A stretch of DNA of 11,424 nt from Alphaproteobacteria bacterium (GTDB taxonomy: Bacteria > Pseudomonadota > Alphaproteobacteria > Rhizobiales > Xanthobacteraceae), in contig VAZL01000007.1 of assembly GCA_005883445.1 (NCBI GenBank), positions 1-11,424 on the forward strand, read 5' to 3'. Of this stretch, positions 1 through 6,948 are shown piece by piece. Position numbers and translations under genes: made by a program. A model generated the notes under the pieces. That model did not search any database, had not been told where the DNA came from, and was given only the letters and a program-made list of their open reading frames with translations. Positions within the stretch are counted from its first letter, which is position 1. Each line of letters starts with the position of its first letter.

Positions 1-42
1 GCGCGTGCAATAGATTGGCGCGCGCGTGCAATAGATTGGCGC
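1..42. repeat. Exact 21-bp tandem duplication in the CBS gene
   Basis: Bases 1-21 and 22-42 are identical and directly adjacent. The unit is seven codons long, so on the minus strand it keeps the CBS reading frame and repeats the residues RANLLHA. It lies exactly at the left end of the window. It may be a real in-frame duplication at the end of the second CBS domain, or a contig-end assembly artefact. Confidence 0.9.
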
Positions 43-448
43 GGGTCACGATGCCGACGAGCTTGCTGTCGCGGACCACCAGCACACGTTTAATCTGGTG
101 GCGCTCCATGAGATGGACGATCTCATCGAGCGGGGCATCTTCGGTCACCGTTCGCGCCTCCGGAGTCATCACATCGTTGACCTTGCGTCCGGTCGTTTGC
201 ACGTACTCGGTCGCAAGGCGCCCCGGACCCATCAGAAATTCGATCCAACTCGGACGCTTGCGTTGGGTCCCAGTTTCGGTCCGGCGTAGCAGATCGCCCT
301 CGGTCACGATCCCGACCAGGGAACCGCGCGCGTCCACGACCGGCAGGCCGCTGAACTTGCGCTCCAGCAGCAGCCGGATGGCATCCGCGATCGAGGCGTC
401 GGGGGAAATGCAAACCGGATCAGGAGTCATGACATCGGCCGCCCTCAT
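1..448 (-). CDS. Tandem CBS-domain protein, C-terminus off the left edge
   Basis: The frame read from ATG at 446-448 stays open for 149 codons to the window edge. It encodes two CBS domains, roughly residues 5-55 (DVMTPDPVCISPDAS ... GLPVVDARGSLVGIVTEGDL) and 90-143 (VNDVMTPEARTVTEDAP ... KRVLVVRDSKLVGIVT). Paired CBS domains form a Bateman module that usually binds adenine nucleotides and senses energy state or gates a partner. No catalytic domain is visible. Many alphaproteobacterial relatives carry a BON domain after the second CBS domain, and that part would lie outside the window. A GAGGAG ribosome-binding site sits about 8 bases before the ATG, supporting this start. The ATG overlaps the stop of the preceding 30-codon stump (ATGA). 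The partner and ligand cannot be named from sequence. The last 14 visible residues come from a duplicated 21-bp unit. Confidence 0.85.
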   Translation of the reverse strand, partial: MRAADVMTPDPVCISPDASIADAIRLLLERKFSGLPVVDARGSLVGIVTEGDLLRRTETGTQRKRPSWIEFLMGPGRLATEYVQTTGRKVNDVMTPEARTVTEDAPLDEIVHLMERHQIKRVLVVRDSKLVGIVTRANLLHARANLLHA

Positions 449-537
449 GGGGAATCTCCTCGTCCGACGAACATAAACATCCCGAAGACGTCAGTTAGGA
501 AATTGCGGAAAGTGAAGCCTTCTTCCAAGAAGAGCAT
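445..537 (-). pseudogene. N-terminal stump of a PLDc_N-type membrane protein
   Basis: A 30-codon frame starts at ATG 535-537, behind a strong AAGGAG site at 545-550 with a 7-base spacer. Its first 24 residues (MLFLEEGFTFRNFLTDVFGM, then FMFV) resemble the start of small alphaproteobacterial PLDc_N/SHOCT-type membrane proteins, in which an EGFT-x-x-NFL opening leads into the first membrane helix. Here the helix stops after a few residues, and the sequence passes straight into the leader of the CBS gene, coding GRGDSP and a stop. That TGA overlaps the CBS ATG. The family resemblance is from memory. The simplest reading is a deletion that removed the rest of this gene. The alternative is a real short upstream frame that couples translation to the CBS gene. 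Confidence 0.5.
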
Positions 538-552
538 CGCCATTCTCCTTGT

Positions 553-1089
553 TCACTGCACAGGTCTGTTGCGGGCGTCACGAGCGGCTTGCGCATTTTT
601 TGTCGCTTGCGACACGCTTCCGATCTTTGCCGGAGGAACTCGTGTCCGCCGCCGTCGATTGGGCAGTGCCCGCATGCCCTCGCGCGGCGTGTCACCGGTT
701 GGGGGACGCGGAGGAAACTGAGCCGCACGGCGCATGGCGAGAGCGTGGCGGGCCGCCTCGATATGCGCGGTTCGTGCCTCGAGCTTGTGCATGCGATCGA
801 GCTCCCTGTTCACGCGTTTCAACGCGGCGGCGAACACCTGCTTGCGCCGCAAGGGATGCTCGGCTGTGCCCGGAAAGCTTGCGCCTCTCTGCGCCCCTTT
901 TCCGCGCACCGCGCGGCGATTTTCGCGCGCTAGGGTGCGCTCCTTATCGCGCATCTCGCGCAGACGCTGGCGCAACGCCTTGAGATCATCAAGCGCGGCG
1001 TCATAGATGTCAGGATGGTGACTGCGCAGGATGATCTCATGCTCGTCATAGCTGAGAATGCTGCGCTCGAATTTACAGGGTATGGACAT
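553..1089 (-). CDS. Basic 178-residue protein of unknown function
   Basis: I recognise this only as a hypothetical protein of a type seen in Bradyrhizobium-like bacteria; no function is known to me. It opens MSIPCKFERSILSYDEHEII. Residues 30-50 and 85-115 are rich in Arg, Lys, Leu and Glu and look helical or coiled-coil. The middle (about 58-83) carries RAVRGKGAQRGASFPGTAEH, and the tail is strongly basic (RRRRTRVPPAKIG). There is no signal peptide or membrane segment, so it is probably cytosolic and may bind nucleic acid or ribosomes (inference from charge only). An AAGGG-like site precedes the ATG at 1087-1089. It heads a minus-strand operon: the ribosome-binding site of the next gene begins two bases after its stop. 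It is divergent from the P-type ATPase. Confidence 0.7.
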   Translation of the reverse strand: MSIPCKFERSILSYDEHEIILRSHHPDIYDAALDDLKALRQRLREMRDKERTLARENRRAVRGKGAQRGASFPGTAEHPLRRKQVFAAALKRVNRELDRMHKLEARTAHIEAARHALAMRRAAQFPPRPPTGDTPREGMRALPNRRRRTRVPPAKIGSVSQATKNAQAARDARNRPVQ

Positions 1090-1134
1090 GGCGGCCCTTT
1101 AGTATCTTGTGCCGCTGCCAACGAGCATTGGTAC

Positions 1135-1140
1135 TATAAT
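1135..1140 (+). promoter_or_regulatory. Consensus TATAAT -10 upstream of the P-type ATPase
   Basis: A perfect TATAAT lies 53 bases before the ATPase ATG, in the 104-base gap between the two divergent genes. No good -35 hexamer is found 16-18 bases upstream; TTGTGC at 1107-1112 is too far. If used, transcription would start near 1147, just before the palindrome at 1150-1167, which suggests an activator- or repressor-controlled promoter. Confidence 0.35.
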
Positions 1141-1149
1141 GTTCATTCT

Positions 1150-1167
1150 CGCCGTATCAATACGGCG
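1150..1167. promoter_or_regulatory. Perfect 8-bp inverted repeat, possible operator
   Basis: CGCCGTAT at 1150-1157 and ATACGGCG at 1160-1167 are perfect reverse complements around a 2-base centre. The site lies 26 bases before the ATPase start and about 10 bases after the TATAAT element. A two-base centre is too short for an RNA hairpin loop unless inner pairs open, so a dimeric regulator site is the better reading. It does not match the FNR/FixK consensus (TTGAT-N4-ATCAA). Confidence 0.4.
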
Positions 1168-1193
1168 GCGAACCGGCCTGGCGGAACACACCA

Positions 1194-1610
1194 ATGAGCG
1201 CCACAGCGAACGCTGATTCCACGGCCGACGGTATCACCTGGCATGCGGTGGCGGTGGACGACGTGGTGAAGCGTCTCGCCACCGACATCGGGAAAGGCCT
1301 CGCGGCTAACGAGGCGGCGACGCGTCTGCAAAAGTACGGGCCCAACCGCTTGCCGGAGGGCAAGAAGCGGGGGCCGTTCATGCGGTTCCTGTCCCAGTTC
1401 AACAACATTCTGGTCTATGTCCTGCTCGGCGCCGGCTTCACCAAGCTGATGCTGAACCTATGGGTTGATGCGGCGATCATCTTCGGCGTGGTCATCCTCA
1501 ACGCGCTTCTCGGCTTCTTTCAGGAGGGCATGAGGATCAAGAAACCGGCCGACGAGTTTGGAAATACCGCAGAACGGCAAAGCAGGCGCTGGCTGCTGCG
1601 AAATGCTTGA
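1194..1610 (+). pseudogene. Truncated P-type cation-transporting ATPase (N-terminal 112 residues)
   Basis: Residues 15-85 match the cation-ATPase N-terminal domain (WHAVAVDDVVKRL, then GLAANEAATRLQKYGPNRLP). Two membrane helices follow (about 75-90 and 92-109), ending in NALLGFFQEG, where intact P2-type ATPases continue into the actuator domain. From residue 113 (base 1530) the sequence is unrelated and the frame stops after 26 codons. The family normally has about 900 residues with a DKTGT phosphorylation site. That site, the nucleotide-binding domain and most transmembrane helices are absent, so the product cannot pump ions. The start has a GGCGGA site 8 bases upstream. The foreign tail overlaps the 3' end of the convergent ceramidase-like gene, so 1530 is a clear rearrangement or assembly junction. 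Confidence 0.8.
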
Positions 1611-2394
1611 GCGTATGTCCGCTCAGGATGAATCCAACCGAATAGATTGCATGGTCGTAGAACTCGAACAATTTGGCGAGTGCATAAAACGCCGCGGCGA
1701 TAAGCCAGTAAGACGTGCCGGAATATTTCGCCGGACACGCAACGAATAGCAGCGGTAATGCGATGCAGGGAAAAAACTGTACCCAGCCATAGAGCCGCAG
1801 GTCGTCGGTCCAGCGCCAGAGCAAGAGGCTGAATACCGCCAATGCAAGCAGCGGCCACAGCAGAACGGCTCCGGCCTTTGCACTCACACGCTCCTCTACC
1901 GCAACGGCGAGGATTGCCATGAAGGTGAGCGCCACCGGCAGCCGGTCCCAGAACAACGTGTCATCGTTCGGGTCCCAGTGGTAGTGAGTTGAGCCGAAGC
2001 CAGTCAGAAAAATCCCGAGGAAGAGAACGAAGCTTGCTCGGTCGCGACCGAATTGCCACAGTCCTATGGCCCCGACCAGGACAAAGGGAAGATTTGAAAC
2101 GACGTTCCAGAAATTAGGAATACCGAGCAGTGTGCGTCGATCGGCAAATTGGTGATAGCTGGGGTCCTGCGGGATCGGTGGTAGCAATGGTAAGATCGCA
2201 AGCGAGACGGCCATCAGGCCGAGGAGCGCCACTAAGGGATGTTTTCCTTTCGCGATGCTGGGCGTCATGAGATGCCGTACAGCGAGCGTCCACGGCCATG
2301 GAAGACATGCCATGACCGATTTCCCTGGAATTTGCCGCCAACGCCTGCGTGGCAACGTTGCGGCATTGACCGGATCGGACGGTGACGTGGTCAC
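1537..2394 (-). CDS. Ceramidase-like (CREST family) integral membrane hydrolase
   Basis: A multi-helix membrane protein with the full active-site signature of alkaline ceramidases. Numbering from the GTG at 2394, GSTHYHWDPNDDTLFWDRLP gives Ser135, His139 and Asp150, and SGHTLKH gives His260 and His264. The spacings (Ser to His +4, His to Asp +11, His to His +4) match those of human ACER3, where these residues bind zinc and catalyse hydrolysis of the ceramide amide bond. About seven hydrophobic segments are visible. The substrate in this bacterium is unknown; it may be a ceramide or another N-acyl lipid. The start is uncertain: GTG 2394 gives 285 residues, while ATG 2313 (with AGGGA upstream) gives 258 and ATG 2268 gives 243, both closer to where the first membrane helix begins. 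The C-terminus looks natural. It is divergent from the DUF4105 gene. Confidence 0.8.
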   Translation of the reverse strand: MTTSPSDPVNAATLPRRRWRQIPGKSVMACLPWPWTLAVRHLMTPSIAKGKHPLVALLGLMAVSLAILPLLPPIPQDPSYHQFADRRTLLGIPNFWNVVSNLPFVLVGAIGLWQFGRDRASFVLFLGIFLTGFGSTHYHWDPNDDTLFWDRLPVALTFMAILAVAVEERVSAKAGAVLLWPLLALAVFSLLLWRWTDDLRLYGWVQFFPCIALPLLFVACPAKYSGTSYWLIAAAFYALAKLFEFYDHAIYSVGFILSGHTLKHFAAASACFAVLRYFQTRRPVS

Positions 2395-2427
2395 ATTCTC
2401 ATCACGACCTCGGTAAACTCAAGATAA

Positions 2428-3558
2428 ATGGCGCGCGCGATGTTCCGACTGGGAGAATTCAATTCCGTGTCGAAGGGCGGGAAGGAACCGCTGAGGTCTC
2501 GTAGCTTCCTGTCCAGGTCTCTTGGCTGGCTGATCGGCGGCATCTGGGTTGTTTGCCAAATCGTGCTCATCACTTGGGGCACCTTGGCCATCTACTATTC
2601 GAATCTCCCGTGGGCCGCGCTGCGCTTGACGTTAGCGGCGGCCTTTGCGGCGTTCGCCGTGTGGGCCTGCTGGGTGTCGCCTCGACGCAGCATGTCCGCG
2701 GTTTTTCTCGGATTATTTTTCGCAGTCGTCGTGTGGTGGATCTCGATCCCTCCTTCGCATGATCGCCCGTGGCGGCCGGAAGTGGCGGTGATGCCGCGGG
2801 TGATCATCGATGGTGACCGCGTACGCATCGCCGGTGTCCGCAACTTTGACTACCGCAGCCGGAACGACTTTACAGTGCGTTATGAGGAGCGCGAAATACG
2901 GCTGTCCCATTTGGCAGCGCTTGATTTCTTCGTGTCCTACTGGAGCGAGGGGCTGGTCGGACACACATTCTTGAGCTTCATTTTTGACGACGCCCCGCCG
3001 CTGAGTATCTCGATTGAGACGCGGCCCGAGGTTGGCGAGGGCTTTTCCCCCATCGCCTCCATGTTCAAGCAATTCGAGCTGATCTACGTGGTAGGGGATG
3101 AGCGCGACCTCGTGCGCGTGCGCACCAACTACCGCAAAGAGACCGTATATCTCTATCGCCTCAACGCCTCGGCCGACGACGCGCGGCTGCTGCTGCTGGT
3201 CTATCTGGCGCGGATCAACGAACTCGCTGATCGGCCGGAGTGGTATCATTTGCTGAGCAACAGCTGCACCATCAACATCGTGCGCTATGCAAACGCCGCC
3301 GGCCGAGTCGGCCGGTTCGATATCCGGCATCTCCTAAACGGTTTGATCGACAGTTACCTCTATCACTCCGGCCGGGTGGATACGACGCTGCCATTCGACG
3401 AACTGCGGCGGCGATCCCTGATCAACGAGGCTGCGCAGGCGGCCGATGGTGCGCCGGATTTCTCGGAGCGCATTCGCGCATCTCTGCCGACGATCCCCCA
3501 CCCTATTAGAAGGACCCAAACGCAGAACCCAGCGCAATCACCGCCACAAGGGCGATAA
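2428..3558 (+). CDS. DUF4105 / Lnb N-terminal-domain membrane protein
   Basis: The 376-residue protein has three hydrophobic helices near the N-terminus (about 33-53, 60-82 and 88-107) and then a soluble domain, probably periplasmic. That domain carries the two hallmarks of DUF4105: a histidine in GLVGHTFLSF (His179) and a cysteine in LLSNSCTINIV (Cys280). These are the presumed catalytic pair of a papain-like thiol fold. The domain is shared with the N-terminus of Lnb, the Gram-positive lipoprotein N-acyl transferase, so acyl or amide chemistry at the membrane is plausible; the actual substrate is not known. The C-terminal 35 residues are proline-rich and probably disordered. The start is not certain: ATG 2440 and GTG 2467 are in-frame alternatives and none has a strong ribosome-binding site. 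Only 33 bases separate it from the divergent ceramidase-like gene. Confidence 0.75.
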   Translation: MARAMFRLGEFNSVSKGGKEPLRSRSFLSRSLGWLIGGIWVVCQIVLITWGTLAIYYSNLPWAALRLTLAAAFAAFAVWACWVSPRRSMSAVFLGLFFAVVVWWISIPPSHDRPWRPEVAVMPRVIIDGDRVRIAGVRNFDYRSRNDFTVRYEEREIRLSHLAALDFFVSYWSEGLVGHTFLSFIFDDAPPLSISIETRPEVGEGFSPIASMFKQFELIYVVGDERDLVRVRTNYRKETVYLYRLNASADDARLLLLVYLARINELADRPEWYHLLSNSCTINIVRYANAAGRVGRFDIRHLLNGLIDSYLYHSGRVDTTLPFDELRRRSLINEAAQAADGAPDFSERIRASLPTIPHPIRRTQTQNPAQSPPQGR

Positions 3559-3825
3559 TCGCGCCAACTACGGCCACCTTGCAGCGCGAAATCCACGAGA
3601 AGCGGCGCGCGGCTCGATCCCACGATGCTCGTCCTAGGCCACGGATATGATGGTCTTCTTACGTGTCGTGCAGATCAAGATGGACAGCTACTTGCTCCCG
3701 CGCCGATCCCGTAGGGCCGCTCGCGGCACTCTGCGGGTTGGTGACCGCTTAGTCGGAATGCGTTAGAGAAGGCGCAAGTTTAAGCTCGAGGGGACCTCGA
3801 CCAACGAGTTCCGGGAGGAATCGCC

Positions 3826-4713
3826 ATGGCCAGCAGCTTGAGACCCGTGACGGTCGCCCCAAAAGGCATGGGGCTTTATGATTTCGTCGCCCTGCAAGAG
3901 GGCTTCTTCGCCGCCGAGGGCCTTGACGTCGATCTCGACTGGAAGACGTTCCGCGGCACGCAGTCGAGCTGGAAGAATCTCGACTATTTCCAACGTCCGC
4001 AAGACCGCCCCTACACGCAGGACAAGCGCGAGGTGATCCAGGGCGCCTGCGTCTGGGGCACGATCTGCAACGCCAGCGCCGGCATGGGCAAGATGGTGCC
4101 CGACGCCTACGGGGTCTCGCCTTGGGCGATCTTCGTGCGGCCCGACTCGCGCATCCGCCGGCCGGAAGACCTCAAGGATGTGCCGGTCTCGGTCGGCATG
4201 CGCGCGGGAAGCCACTTCAACGTGCCGTATCGGCTGGAGAAATATCTGCCGCTCGAAAACATCAAGGTGGTGAACACGGGCGGTTTCGGCGCGCGGCTCA
4301 AGGCGCTGCTCGACGGCGAGGTTGAAGCGGCGAGCCTGCTGCCGCCGCAGATCGCGATGGCCGAGCAGCTCGGATTGCGCCAAATCATCGCCGATACCTT
4401 CAAGACGCTTTGGTGGGTTCCGGACAATTTCGAGCCGGACGCGGTGCGCAGCTATCTGCGCGCGCTCGATCGCGCCGAGAAGGCGATGGACGACGATATG
4501 GGAAAATATCTACCGCTGTGGAAGCTCGCGGTGCCGGCCGAATTCGAGAACTTCCATCCGTGGAACTATTCGAAGTTCGGCCGTGGCGAGCGGTTCTATT
4601 ACCGGACGCTGCCCCGGGAGGAATTCGACGACACTCTGGCGCAGGTCAAGCGCTGGGGCCTCGATCAGTATCTCAAGGATCGCAGCTACGAGACGCTGAG
4701 CTATTCGCGCTGA
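3826..4713 (+). CDS. NMT1/THI5-like substrate-binding protein, no signal peptide
   Basis: The 295-residue protein has the fold signature of periplasmic binding proteins of the SsuA/THI5/NMT1 group. It has the opening GLYDFVALQEGFFAAEGLDV, a mid-protein VSPWAIFVRPDS strand followed by PEDLKDVPVSVG, and SLLPPQIAMAEQLGL in the second lobe. In this family such proteins bind small nitrogen- or sulfur-containing or aromatic compounds and deliver them to an ABC permease. Two things are odd. The start, fixed by a strong GGGAGGAA site 6 bases before the ATG, gives no signal peptide. No permease or ATPase gene is adjacent. It may therefore be cytosolic, with a binding or enzymatic role. The 267 bases before it hold no gene I can support. 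The ligand cannot be told from sequence. Confidence 0.75.
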   Translation: MASSLRPVTVAPKGMGLYDFVALQEGFFAAEGLDVDLDWKTFRGTQSSWKNLDYFQRPQDRPYTQDKREVIQGACVWGTICNASAGMGKMVPDAYGVSPWAIFVRPDSRIRRPEDLKDVPVSVGMRAGSHFNVPYRLEKYLPLENIKVVNTGGFGARLKALLDGEVEAASLLPPQIAMAEQLGLRQIIADTFKTLWWVPDNFEPDAVRSYLRALDRAEKAMDDDMGKYLPLWKLAVPAEFENFHPWNYSKFGRGERFYYRTLPREEFDDTLAQVKRWGLDQYLKDRSYETLSYSR

Positions 4714-4820
4714 GTTCGCGCTGTTTGCGCCTCGCCGGCGTATGGAGTCTGCGCCGCTGGATGTCGCTCCAGAAAGCGCCGGGCGAACCCCATCGACGCG
4801 CTGCGCGCGGCTTGCATTCC

Positions 4821-5060
4821 TTATGTGCCGACCGCGTCGGCCACGCACTTCTTCATGTGGCTGGTCTTTGCGGCGCCTGCCAGGTTCTTTTGCTTGGAGT
4901 CGGACTCACAGGTCGTCGTTGCATCGCGCTCGCACTTCGTCATGAAGCTCTTGAGAGCCGCCCCCGCGAGCTTCTTGTCCGCGGCATCCGACTTGCAGGT
5001 CGCAAACGCCGGTGCGGACGAGATCAGGCAGACCGCCAGCGCCAAGGCAATCTTCTTCAT
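4821..5060 (-). CDS. Secreted PsiF-repeat protein
   Basis: A 79-residue protein with a clear signal peptide (MKKIALALAVCLISSAPAFA, cleavage expected after residue 20) and two PsiF repeats. Each repeat has two cysteines exactly 21 apart (Cys22/Cys43 and Cys51/Cys72) around a KxLAGAA core (KKLAGAALKSF and KNLAGAAKTSH). The cysteines probably form two disulfides in the periplasm. PsiF is named from an E. coli gene induced by phosphate starvation; its biochemical role is unknown, and phosphate control here is not shown. At 79 residues it is shorter than E. coli PsiF (about 106) but consists of just the two repeats and looks complete. A GGAGGAAAA site sits directly before the ATG at 5058-5060. It is divergent from the gamma-glutamyltransferase gene. 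Confidence 0.85.
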   Translation of the reverse strand: MKKIALALAVCLISSAPAFATCKSDAADKKLAGAALKSFMTKCERDATTTCESDSKQKNLAGAAKTSHMKKCVADAVGT

Positions 5061-5103
5061 GGTTTTCCTCCATCGTCAGCTTTGTGGACCGAGAGGAGGG
5101 GCA

Positions 5104-5140
5104 ATTTTAGGGGAAGCGGCCGTCGCCGAAAAGCCGCTTC
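5104..5140 (-). promoter_or_regulatory. Candidate psiF promoter with an overlapping inverted repeat
   Basis: GAAGCGGC at 5113-5120 and GCCGCTTC at 5133-5140 are perfect reverse complements separated by 12 bases. On the minus strand TAAAAT (5109-5104) could be a -10 element 44 bases before the psiF ATG; the matching -35 position (5132-5127, TTTTCG) is poor and lies inside the repeat. No T-tract follows either arm, so it is not a typical terminator. It may be a regulator site controlling psiF and/or the divergent gene. Confidence 0.3.
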
Positions 5141-5203
5141 ATCGGGTTGGTTGCGCCCGCAAGCTGTGATTAATTGCGCAGTCCGATCTTGCGCAGGTCA
5201 TAC

Positions 5204-6932
5204 ATGAAAAACATCAATCCAAATCCGTTCACCACGCGGCCCGAGATCGAAGGCACCTTTGGCGTCGTCACCTCCACCCACTGGATCGCCACCGCCGTCG
5301 GCATGGCGACGTTGGAGAAAGGCGGCAATGCCTTCGACGCCGCGGTCGCCACCGCTTTCACGCTGCAGGTGGTCGAGCCGCATCTCAACGGGCCTGGCGG
5401 GGACGTGCCGGTCATCCTCAACGACGTCCGCACCGGCAAGACCGAGGTGATCTGCGGCCAGGGTCCGGCGCCGGCAAAGGCCACCATCGCGCATTACCGC
5501 GGCCTCGGCCTCGACATGGTCCCGGGCACCGGCCTCCTCGCCGCCTGCGTTCCCGGCACGTTCGACGCCTGGATGTTGTTGCTGCGCGACTACGGGACCG
5601 TGCGGCTCGCCGACGTGCTCACGCCCGCGATCGGCTATGCGAGCCAAGGCCATCCCCTGGTCGAGCGTGCGCACGCGACAATCGCATCCGTCGAAGCCCT
5701 GTTCCGCCAGTATTGGCCGACCTCGGCCGCGGTCTATCTCCCCGCCGGCAAGGTGCCGGAGACCGGAACGCTGTTCACCAATAAGACGCTGGCCGAAACC
5801 TATACGCGCCTGCTGCGCGCGGCCGAGGCCGCCGGCGGCGACCGCGTCGCGCAGATCGAAGCGGCGCGCAAGACCTGGTCGCAGGGCTTCATCGCCGAGG
5901 CGATCGACCGCTTCTGCCGCACGCAGGCCGTGATGGATACCAGCGGCGAACCTCATTACGGCGTGCTCACGGGAGACGACATGGCGCGCTGGCACGCCCA
6001 TGTCGAGGCGCCGCTCACCTACGACTACGGCCGCTACACCGTCTGCAAGCCCGGCCCGTGGGCGCAGGGGCCGGTGATGCTGCAGCAGCTGGCGCTGCTC
6101 AAGGGCTTCGATTTCGATCGCGCCGATCCGGTGAGCGCGGATTTCGTTCACCGCCTCGTCGAGTGCTCCAAGCTCGCGTATGCCGATCGCGAGAAATTCT
6201 ACGGCGATCCCGACTTTGTCCAAGTGCCGATGGCGACGCTCCTTTCCGACGCCTACAACGACGAGCGGCGCAAGCTCGTCAGTGACAAGGCTTCGCTCGA
6301 ATTGCGCCCCGGGTCGGTCGAGGGCTTCGGCGCGGTGGTCAAGCTGCGTCGCGAGGAAGGCCCGCGCCGCGCGGTCGGCGGCCTGGGCGCGGGCGAGCCG
6401 ACCGTCGGCCGCATCGGCGAGATGCGCGGCGACACCGTGCATTTCGACATCATCGATCAGGCCGGCAACATGATCTCGGCGACCCCGTCCGGCGGCTGGC
6501 TGCAGTCCTCCGTCGCTTGCTCCCGGCAAGCGGCCGCGCACCACGCTCTCGCCCACGCTCGCGTTGCGCGACGGCGAGCCTTATCTCGCCTGGGGTTCGC
6601 CCGGCGGCGACCAGCAGGATCAATGGACGACGCAGCTGTTCATGCGCCACGTCCATGCCGGCATGAATCTGCAAGAGGCGATCGACGCCCCGGCCTGGCA
6701 CTCCGAGCATTTCCCGATCTCGTTCTGGCCGCGCACCGCGCGGCCGGGCGTGTTGGTGGTCGAGGGCCGCCTGCCGCCGGCGACGGTGAAGGAGCTCGAA
6801 CGCCGCGGCCACATCGTCGAGGTCGACGCCGACTGGTGCGAGGGACGTCTCACCGCCGCCGCGCGCGAGGGCCGCCGCCGCCGCGCCGCAGCCAATCCCC
6901 GCGGCATGCAGGGCTACGCCGCCGGCCGGTGA
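5204..6932 (+). pseudogene. Gamma-glutamyltransferase-family protein, frame broken near 6510
   Basis: The first part (5204 to about 6510) has the family features: GGNAFDAAVATAFTLQVVEP near the N-terminus and GDTVHFDIIDQAGNMISAT, where Thr411 aligns with the N-terminal nucleophile revealed by autocleavage. Enzymes of this Ntn-hydrolase family cleave or transfer gamma-glutamyl groups, or act as related acylases. After GGWLQSS the frame fails. The true continuation is one base over, from 6513: SLAPGKRPRTTLSPTLALRD, then GSPGGDQQDQW, the glycine-rich motif of the small subunit, reading to TGA 6930-6932. About 25 residues that relatives have between LQSS and SLAPGKRP are missing, and the frame change needs a deletion of 3n+2 bases. 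There is no signal peptide. ATG 5204 is preferred over the in-frame TTG 5174. hpnA begins 16 bases downstream. Confidence 0.8.
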
Positions 6933-6948
6933 GGGCTCCAGTCGATTG

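Noticed and set aside
3506..3658. Minus-strand open frame encoding a hydrophobic helix (KVAVVGAIIALVAVIALGSA) ending under the DUF4105 gene's 3' end
   Set aside because: It has no ATG and no usable start before the helix, no ribosome-binding site, and lies in GC-rich sequence overlapping another gene; it could be a remnant but cannot be supported.
3559..3825. Gap between the DUF4105 gene and the binding-protein gene checked for a tRNA, small RNA or promoter
   Set aside because: No tRNA-like folds, no convincing -35/-10 pair and no long inverted repeat were seen.
5198..6556. Long open frame of 452 codons on the minus strand opposite the gamma-glutamyltransferase gene
   Set aside because: It is an antisense shadow: its composition is dominated by Arg, Ala and Gly with no family features, and the opposite strand has clear motifs.
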